Shown: positions 8,837 to 15,204 of the stretch, piece after piece
Position numbering within the stretch: the first letter of the stretch is position 1
How the letters are laid out: the number at the start of each line of letters is the position of its first letter
DNA from: Auxenochlorella pyrenoidosa
Taxonomy: Eukaryota > Chlorophyta > Trebouxiophyceae > Chlorellales > Chlorellaceae
Direction: 5' to 3'
DNA: 15,204 nt
Assembly (NCBI GenBank): GCA_001430745.1
Contig: KQ482001.1
Coordinates: forward strand, 245,320 to 260,523
The notes under the pieces: generated by a model
The model's database searches: none
The model's input: the letters and a program-made list of their open reading frames with translations, nothing else
What the model was told of the DNA's origin: nothing
Program-made: the position numbers and the translations under genes

Positions 8837-10791
8837 ATGAGCGACTTTGTCGACGATAGGGCGGCGGAGGAGCCAGAGGATAATGTTGCTGAGCCGGGGG
8901 AGGATGGTGACGAGCTGCCAGAGGATGAGGAGGAGGCCTCCGAGGGCGAGGGCGGTTCCGGCGACGATAGCGACGACTCCAGTGCCGAGGGCGAGGATGA
9001 GGTGAGTTTAGATCGCGCGGGCCGGGCACCGGCTGCTGTTCGAGTGTTGGCCAAGACCATCACCTGCCGCCGCCGGTGCTGCCGCCGCTCCAGCCGAACC
9101 GCTGGCTTGCATGCCTGGCTCTTTGCAGGACGAGTTCGAGAACGACGGCTTCATCGTAGACGAGGAGGAAGAGGAGGAGGGTGCGTGCTGGGCTTGCCTG
9201 GCGGGCACCTGGGTGCCCGGCGTCTGCTGCTGCAGCGCTCTGCAACGATTGCTGCCTGCAGCGACTGCTGGGCTGTACCTCATTCTGCTGCTGCTGTTGC
9301 TGCTTGTGCTGCCGCCCCCTGTCAGGCGGAGAGGAGGGCAAGGAGGGCAGCGATGTGGAGGATGCGGCCGAAGCCAAAAAGCGGCGCAAGAAGCGGCGGC
9401 GCACCGAGCTCGTGCTGGACGAGGAGGTGGGTGCTGGGCTGGACCGCGCCTGTGCCTGCCCGTCGCTTTTGGTTAAATCTTCATGTGAAGGAATGCGCCA
9501 GGATCGGCTGCCGGCTGCGGGAAAGTCAGCATGCGTGTGGGTGCGCAGCTGGTAGACGGTCCCCTCATGCCCGCCCGCCCCCCCTCCTGAACCTTGCCCC
9601 TGCTGGGCCCCTGCTTGCCTGCTCGCAGGACTACCAGCTGGTGGAGGACAACACCGGCATCCGGCGGCAGCGCCCGCAGCAGCAGCACCGGCGCATCAAG
9701 CGCGCGCGAGACGCCGAGGGCGGCTCAGCGGCGCAGCAGCAGGACGCGGCGCGCGCGCTCCAGGTGGGCGGGGCTGGCGGCGGCAGGGTCGGGCAGCCGA
9801 TGCGCCTCCCAGCACGCTAGCTCTCTGGACAGCCTGGCCGCTGCCGCCAGCATCGTCCTCTGTGGGTGCCGCATGCCGTCAAGGAGGAGTCGCTTACTCC
9901 CGTGAATGATCGCTCTTCCGGGCCATGCAGGAGGAGCTGTTTGGCTTGGAGGACGACGGGCTGGAGGATGAGGACGAAGATGAGGCGCCCGGCGGCGGCG
10001 CCACGGGCGGCGCGCGCGCTGGGGATCGCGCTCGCGGGGATGCCCGACCAGGGGGCCGCGACGAGGCGCCGCAGGAGCAGGCAGACGACCAGGTGGGGCA
10101 TGGGTGCTGGGTGGATGGCAAGCATCGGAGGTGCAGTGTCAGCGCTAGCGAGCCACGGTTCAAGGCGTCGCAACCGGCGCTTGCTTTCGCCTGGCGGTCC
10201 TTCTTCGGTTGCAGCAACCGACCGGGCTGCTTGCAGCAGCTGACCGCGCTGCTTGCCGCTGCACCTGGCACTGCAGTATTTCGATGACGAGGACGACTGG
10301 CTTGTGCACGAGGACGAGGAGGAGGGCGGCGCCGGGGCTGCAGCGGGCCAGCGGCGGCGGCGGCGCCGCGCCGCCTTCGCTGACATGCCTGACATTGACC
10401 CCGACGCCCTGGCGGTAGGCTGATGTTCTTGCCCTGTACCGTTTTCTGTCTACCTGTTTGAAGTGTTTGCAACGGCACTGCCTGCTGCTTGCCCCACACC
10501 GCCCAAGCCATAACCTCATCTGGCCTCGCCCCCCCCCCCCCGTTCGCAACCCACCTGCCATGATGTCGGGTCACCCTGCCTGCCATCCCTGCTCATGTTC
10601 TCCACCTGCCTGCGCGCTGTGCTCTGCAGGAAGCCGACGACATCTTTGGCAACGTGGACGACCTGCTGGCAATGTACGAAGAACGGCGCGCGGCACGCGG
10701 CGGCCCCGAGGAGGAGGCGGAGGAGGAGGAGGAGCTCGGGGAGGAGGACGAGCTGGACGACGAGGCCGCTGAGGCTCGGCGGCTGGCGCGG
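8837..10791 (+). other. SPT6: SPT6 exons 1-7: acidic N-terminal region
   Basis: Exons: 8837-9001, 9129-9180, 9326-9426, 9629-9763, 9931-10092, 10277-10414, 10630-10791. All introns are GT-AG. Exons 4 to 7 (135, 162, 138, 162 nt) each begin and end in phase 0, so any could be skipped without a frameshift, although this would delete parts of the IWS1 or nucleosome-binding region. The Asp/Glu-rich stretches are typical of the disordered SPT6 N-terminus. Confidence 0.88.
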
Positions 10792-13700
10792 GTGGGCGCG
10801 GCTGCCTGCAAATAACAATAATACTGTTGCGCGATGCGGGGGCCCCATGCCCAAGGATTGCAGGCGGCCAGTTGGCGGAGGATTGGGTGGGGGGAGCAGA
10901 AGGCGGGTGGCACGGCATGGGCTGGCTGGCAGGCAGTCAACAGGCTGAGGCTGGAAGGCGCAGTCGTGTCCATCCGCTCTGCTTGGCGCTGTGCCCCCCC
11001 CCCCCCCCCTCCCTTGGCGCAGGAGGAGCGGCAGCGCGCTGCCACGGCCAAGCGCATGCAGGAGCAGCTGGATCCGGAGGCCATGGCCCGCCACTTCCTG
11101 CTGCCCAAGGATGAGCAGATCAGGCGAGGCGGCGCACTCCACTAACGCATGGCCCTGCCTGAAGAAAGAACCTGGAACGTGAGGGCTGCTCCGGGCTACG
11201 ATGACCCAGCCTCAACTGCTGCCGCGCCCCCGCTCGCTTGCAGGGAGATGGATGTGCCAGAGCGGGAGCAGCTGCACCGCGGCCCAGACCCAGCCGACTT
11301 TGACCTGGAGGCCTGCGCCGCCTGGGTGTGGGAGCACCTGGCGGGCCCGGCGGCAAAGGGCAGGGCCGCCGAGGTGCTGGAGGACGGTGCCCGCGAGGTG
11401 GGGCCATGGGCTGCCACGAGCGGGCTGGCAGGCGGCGGGGGTGCCGACGGCTGTGCAGCGGCGGGCGCTGACAAGCGCGCGCAGCGAGGCGGCGGGCCAG
11501 CGCGCATGCTGCATGGGGCTGTGCCGACACTACTCCCCACCTTCTGCCCAACGCTGTGCCACGCGCCTGCTCCCCTCCCCCGCAGGTGGAGGGCCCGCCG
11601 CCCAGCTGGTACGGCGCCTCGGCCTGGGACCCTCGCGACCTCGCGGGCGAGCCGCGGGACATTGCCTCGCACCGAGCGCTGTACAAGGCGCGCGGCAGGC
11701 GCGAGGCCGAGGACTGGCGGGAGAACCGCGAGGCGCAGGCGCAGCTGCGGCAGGCCATCAGGGCGGTGTTGGAGCAGCACTACGAGAAGCACCTGGAGGT
11801 GGGCGCCCGCTGCTGCGGTGCTCACCTGAGCACTGCTGTTTGCCTGTAGGGAACGCGAGCAAACGGGAGGATGCAGCCCGGCGCTCTGCACCGCCGCCCG
11901 CCCACCCGCTCGTCGCACCCGCTCTCCCGCCCCTCCCGCCCTGCCCGCAGATCCCCTTCATTGCCCAGTACCGCAAGGAGGTGTGCGGCGAGCTGCTGGC
12001 GATGCGCTCCAGCGACGAGCCGCAGGGGCTGGACCTCGACGGCTCCGGCGGCTTCCCCCGCGGCACCATCCGGGTGAGCTGCGTGCAGCGACCGGCAGCT
12101 CACACAGTCTTTGCCTCCAACATGTTTAGGGCGGGAGTTGGCACCTTGCGCGGTTTGGAATGCAGGCGTACCCAGGGAGTGCCCCTTTGAGCTTGCTTGC
12201 CACCCCCCTCCAACACCACCACTACCCAACCACTCCCCACCTCCCAACCCCACCCCTTACCCCGACACCCCAGGCTTCCAACCGCCGTGTTCGGCGCTAC
12301 GACGTGCTGTTCGCAGTGCAGCAGCTGGCGCAGCGCTGGAAAGCAATGCAGGTGGGCCTTCACTTCGCTCAACTTGGCAGGGGACTCGCATGAAGCAACC
12401 CATGCATGAGGCGTTTTGTCTTGCAATTGTCTTTCAATCAAAGTGCTGGCCAACAGTGATTGCTGGCCAACCCAGCCTGTTCACGATCAAGCCCCCCCCC
12501 CCCACCCCCCCACCACAAACACACAAACAACTGTCCTATTGCTGCCTGCTCAGGTGCGGCGTGAGGCGCGGCAGCGTGCGTACGAGAAGGCGCTGGGCGA
12601 CACGATGCACAGCGGGGAGCAGGCCGCCATCCAGGCGTGCCTGGACCTGCTGAAGCAAGCGCGGTCGATGGAGGTGGGCCCGCATGCTCCTCTCCAATGC
12701 GGGGGGCCCTGCCCTGAACAGGCGTGCATCGGTTGCGGCCTGGGACATCTGCAACCGGCCGCCGCCCCTGTGCTGGGCTGGCCAGCTGGCGCAGGTGCAT
12801 GCTGCTGTGTTTGACCGAGTCGTGCGTGCACATGGCCGACACTGGACCATGCAGGAGCTGGATGACTGCGAGGCCAAGTTCCGGCTGGCCACCCAGCAGT
12901 CTGCCCCAGAGGACGCCCTGAGCCAGCTTAGCCTGGGCAACGGCCCGGCCGGCCGCCGCCCACAGAAGACCTCCAGCTACGCGCTCTGCATCCGTGCGGG
13001 TGCGGCCAGCCAGCCAGCGGACAGGGCTGGTAGGGCCGACTGGGTCGTGGCGCATGGCACACTGTGCAGCCCAGCGTCACCGCCCAGCACGCCGCGTCAC
13101 CGCGTCCTCTCCGCCCTGTCCCTGAGTGCCCTGCAGGCCTGGCGCCCTGGGTGTCTGGGCTGGGCCTGACGGCGGCGCAGCTGGCGGAGAATGTGGAGGC
13201 CGGCTACCGCAAGCACATCCCCACCGACCTGCAGGCACGATGAATGCCCATGCTGCCCGTCGTGCTGCGCCCCCATGCAGTGCAGCTGCCCTGCTACACC
13301 TGGCTGGTGATTGTCCATCCTGCCTGTCACGCCGGTCCCGTCCCATGCAGTGCCGCCGCCCTGCTGGGCCTGGCTGGTGCTTTCCCCGCTGCTTTGTCCA
13401 ACTGTACTTTCCATGCTTTGCCGTGCCCATGGCCGCCTGCGCAGGTCTCGCCGGCGGAGCACTCGCAGAGGTTTGTGGCGGCTGCCGGCGGGTTCAGCAC
13501 GCCCGACGCCGTGCAGAAGGGGGGCTGCCACGTGGCGGCCATGCAGATTGCGGCGGAGCCTCTGCTGCGCCAGGAAGTGCGCAAGCAGTACCAGGTGGGG
13601 CCTGCTGGCGGGAGCAGCGCGCCAGCCCGGCGCAGGGCCGGCACCCTGGGCACGGTCCGGTGCGGGCGTGCGCAGCTTTGCACGTGGCCTGGCTTCTGGG

Positions 13701-14965
13701 GTTGTTGTCGCAGGGCAGCTCAACGATTTGTGATCCATCTTCTGGGGTCTGACCTTCAAGCCTGCGCCCCTGCAGGACCACGCCACCATCACAACCAAGC
13801 CGACCGCCGAGGGCGAGGCCACGCTCAATGCCTTCCACGTGCTGGGCCCCGCCAAGCGCCTGGCCGGCAAGCCGCTGAGCAAGTTTGAGGGGTCGGACCT
13901 CTTCCTGCGCGTGCTGCAAGCCGAGAGTGCAGGCCTGGTGAGCACTCTCGGGCCCAGCCCGGCTCCTGAGGACAGCTGCTGAAGTGCGTGTTGCGCCGTT
14001 ACGCACTGCGTTGCCGCCTTTTGGACTAGCCTGGTTGTGCACTTGCACCAGGCTATTGGTCTTCAGTCGGCCAGACAGCCACACCCTTGTTGGGTTGCCC
14101 TTTGCCCTCAGTACCGCAGCGCCCGCCTCAATCTCCTTGCTCTTGCAGATCACGGTGGAGATCGGGCTGCCTGAGAAGCGGCTGCACGACCTGCTGGAGA
14201 GCCTGAATGAGTCGTACGTCACGGGCGGCCTGTCAGGTGGGTCGGCAGCTGGGGCTGGCAATAGCTGTTAGTTGCCTGTTAGCGCAGGCGCTGCCCCTGC
14301 AGACCTCCCCACCCCCACCCCACCCCACCAACACCGCAACCCCTACCCTCCCCAGCGCCGCACACTCCTTACCCCGCCCCCTGCCCTGCCTCCCCAATGG
14401 CGCAGAGGCGGCACAGGCCTGGGACGATGTGCGCCGGAGCGTGCTGCACGACGCTGTGGTCAGCCTGCTGCTGCCGGCGATGGAGCGGGAGGCGCGGGCC
14501 GGCCTGGCCGCCGACGCTCGCGCCGCAGTGCTGGACGCAGCTGCTGACCGGCTGTGGGACTACGCCTCGCAGGCGCCGCTGCAGGTGGGCGGGGGCTGCT
14601 GGAGTCCTGGGGGGTGGGGCCGGCCTTTGAGGCGGCCCGTCCACTCAACAGTTGCTGGCACCGCTGCGATGTGTTCCTGCCATGCTTTCGAGGTGTTCAT
14701 TCCGTGCCTGGCAGCCTTGAAAGCACACGCCTGGCAGATATGAGCATGCAGCACATGGCACATGCCTCCGCCCCAGCCCTGGCATCATGCCCTTCCTTCC
14801 CTCCCCTCGCCCCCCCCCGCAGGTGCGCCTGGTCGACGAGGAGGACACCGAGACAGACCGGCGCGTCATGGCTGTCTGCTACGGCCCCGGCAACCCGGCC
14901 ACAACTTTTGTGATGCTGGACCCTTCGGGCAACCTGGTGGACTTCATGCACTGCCCGCAGTTCAG
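8837..14965 (+). CDS. SPT6: Transcription elongation factor SPT6, 5' half of gene
   Basis: Twenty exons join in frame to about 890 residues; the 3' half is beyond the right edge (family length about 1450-1750). SPT6 travels with RNA polymerase II in the nucleus, chaperones histones H3-H4 and supports mRNA processing. Features in order: acidic N-terminus (1-305) with F-E-N-D-G-F-I-V-D, a basic KKRRKKRRR cluster (about 86-95), DYQLVEDNTG (107-116) and DDIFGNVDDLL (254-264), matching the IWS1/Spn1-binding segment; helix-turn-helix entry with L-P-K-D-E-Q-I-R-E-M-D-V-P-E-R (332-346); IPFIAQYRKEVC (462-473), a signature of the SPT6/Tex core; the segment STPDAVQKGGCHVAAMQIAAEP; W-x-x-x-R-x-x-V-L-x-D-A ... 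LLLPAMEREAR (exon 19); and the start of the YqgF-like domain RRVMAVCYGPGNPATTFVML (855-874). The start ATG has a favourable context (GCAGCAATGA). Two introns appear to use GC donors. The identification rests on many ordered family motifs. Confidence 0.95.
10636..10668 (+). other. SPT6: IWS1/Spn1-binding motif in SPT6
   Basis: Exon 7 encodes D254-D255-I256-F257-G258-N-V-D-D-L-L. In yeast Spt6 a D-I-F-G segment (Ile248 and Phe249 as I recall) docks on Spn1/IWS1. Position between the acidic region and the folded core is the same here, which predicts that the alga has an IWS1 partner. The match is by motif, not by alignment. Confidence 0.75.
10994..11009 (+). repeat. Poly-C run of 16 before an SPT6 acceptor
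   Basis: Sixteen C followed by T, CCC and TTGGCGCAG form the pyrimidine tract of intron 7. Comparable runs occur at 10529-10541 (intron 6) and 12492-12503 (intron 12). They are part of the splice signal in this genome and are prone to length errors in sequencing. Confidence 0.85.
11124..11243 (+). other. SPT6: GC-AG intron 8 of SPT6
   Basis: Exon 8 reads ...GATGAGCAGATCAG and is followed by GCGAGG, not GT. Reading on gives a stop (TAA) after seven codons, and no GT exists between the conserved coding sequence and that stop. Joining ATCAG to the acceptor CTTGCAG/GGAGATGG restores the conserved D-E-Q-I-R-E-M-D-V-P-E-R. A GC donor with a CAG upstream is the accepted minor GC-AG class. Confidence 0.85.
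13235..13444 (+). other. SPT6: Probable second GC-AG intron (intron 15) of SPT6
   Basis: Exon 15 ends A-G-Y-R-K-H-I-P-T-D-L-Q and is followed by GCACGATGA, with an in-frame TGA two codons on. Using CAG/GCACGA as donor and TGCGCAG (exon start 13445) as acceptor keeps phase 0 and joins to V-S-P-A-E-H-S. The alternative is a weak GT donor at AAT/GTGGAG (about 13192), also phase 0, which would drop 14 residues. Conservation of an N-x-x-x-x-Y/K-H segment in SPT6 favours the GC donor, less firmly than for intron 8. Confidence 0.6.
13272..13390 (+). repeat. Imperfect tandem duplication inside SPT6 intron 15
   Basis: CCATGCAGTGC..GC.GCCCTGCT...CCTGGCTGGTG is found near 13273-13309 and again near 13343-13379, exactly 70 bp apart with a few mismatches. 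Both copies carry a CATGCAG that resembles a splice acceptor. It lies wholly within the intron and looks like an old local duplication. Confidence 0.7.
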
Positions 14966-15005
14966 GTGGGGGCCAGGGCTTGTGTCGGTGGTGTGTGTGT
15001 GTGTT

Positions 15006-15035
15006 GGGGTGGGGTGGGGTGGGGGGGCGGGGCGG
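15006..15035 (+). repeat. G-quadruplex-capable tract in SPT6 intron 20
   Basis: Runs of four or more G at 15006-15009, 15011-15014, 15016-15019 and 15021-15027, each separated by a single T, meet the usual four-run rule with very short loops. A GT repeat precedes it. It lies on the transcribed-sense strand just after the exon 20 donor, so it could form in pre-mRNA. Confidence 0.75.
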
Positions 15036-15204
15036 AAAGGCGGGGGTTGCATGGGTAAGTTGAGCCCCGCCCTGTGCAGCGCTGCACGTGGTCCCAGACC
15101 GCCTGCAGGGGTGACGCGTCGGAGCCTGCTGCTGCATTTCCTGGATTGCTCGCTCACAGGCTGCCGGGCCAGCTGAGCCTCGAGTGATCTGCGCTGTCCA
15201 CGCC

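Larger units (their letters stand above)
11023..14965 (+). other. SPT6: SPT6 exons 8-20: start of the folded Tex-like core
   Basis: Exons: 11023-11123, 11244-11397, 11586-11798, 11951-12073, 12274-12351, 12554-12673, 12855-12999, 13137-13234, 13445-13594, 13776-13937, 14149-14236, 14406-14584, 14823-14965. Phases agree at each junction, and family motifs cross several of them (for example R339-E340 across exons 8/9). Introns after exons 8 and 15 begin with GC; the others are GT-AG. Exon 20 ends in phase 2. A following exon could begin at 15080 after TGTGCAG, but I could not match its short product to SPT6, so it is not included. Confidence 0.85.

Noticed and set aside
15080..15110. Possible SPT6 exon 21 after TGTGCAG
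   Set aside because: The short product (SAARGPRPPAG) keeps phase but could not be matched to the segment after the first YqgF strands, and the downstream part is missing.

Overview
The window is nuclear DNA from a eukaryote, most likely a chlorophyte green alga and plausibly a Chlorella-like trebouxiophyte. The signs are visibly GC-rich sequence with strong G/C at third codon positions, many short introns with GTGAGN/GTGGGN donors and NYAG acceptors, long poly-C tracts in front of acceptors, a TGTAA-type polyadenylation signal, and proteins expanded with Ala/Gln/Gly/Pro runs. There is no operon, no CRISPR array, no recognisable tRNA or rRNA gene and no transposon. An ambiguous base (position 6) lies at the left edge.

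Layout, left to right. (1) 284-2765, minus strand: the 5' part of a gene for a secreted protein with the TTHB210-like/DUF5602 domain. Eight exons can be joined in frame, starting with a signal peptide; the 3' part runs off the left edge. (2) 2766-4034: intergenic sequence plus the 3' UTR of the next gene, with a TGTAA signal on the minus strand at 3615-3619 and a perfect 15-bp tandem repeat. (3) 4035-7453, minus strand: a complete five-exon gene for a 777-residue nuclear protein with a Pro-rich N-terminus, a PNISR-like W-L-x-x-E-I-L helix, a second PNISR-like helix (V-T-D), a small Tudor-like module and a C-terminal RS domain. It is best read as an algal PNISR-type splicing protein. (4) 7454-8836: a divergent promoter region of about 1.4 kb shared with the next gene. 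(5) 8837 to the right edge, plus strand: the 5' half of SPT6, the RNA polymerase II elongation factor and histone chaperone. Twenty exons covering about 890 residues join in frame, from the acidic N-terminus with the IWS1/Spn1-binding D-I-F-G motif to the start of the YqgF-like core; the rest lies beyond the window.

How the genes relate. SPT6 and the PNISR-like protein are both nuclear factors of mRNA production (elongation through chromatin, and splicing) and share one divergent intergenic region, so co-expression is possible but unproven. The secreted DUF5602 protein has no obvious link to them.

The most notable points are one well-supported GC-AG intron and one probable one in SPT6, the Tudor-like module placed inside the PNISR-like protein, and a secreted bacterial-type DUF5602 protein encoded by a multi-intron nuclear gene. 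I found no clearly new defence or mobile system here.
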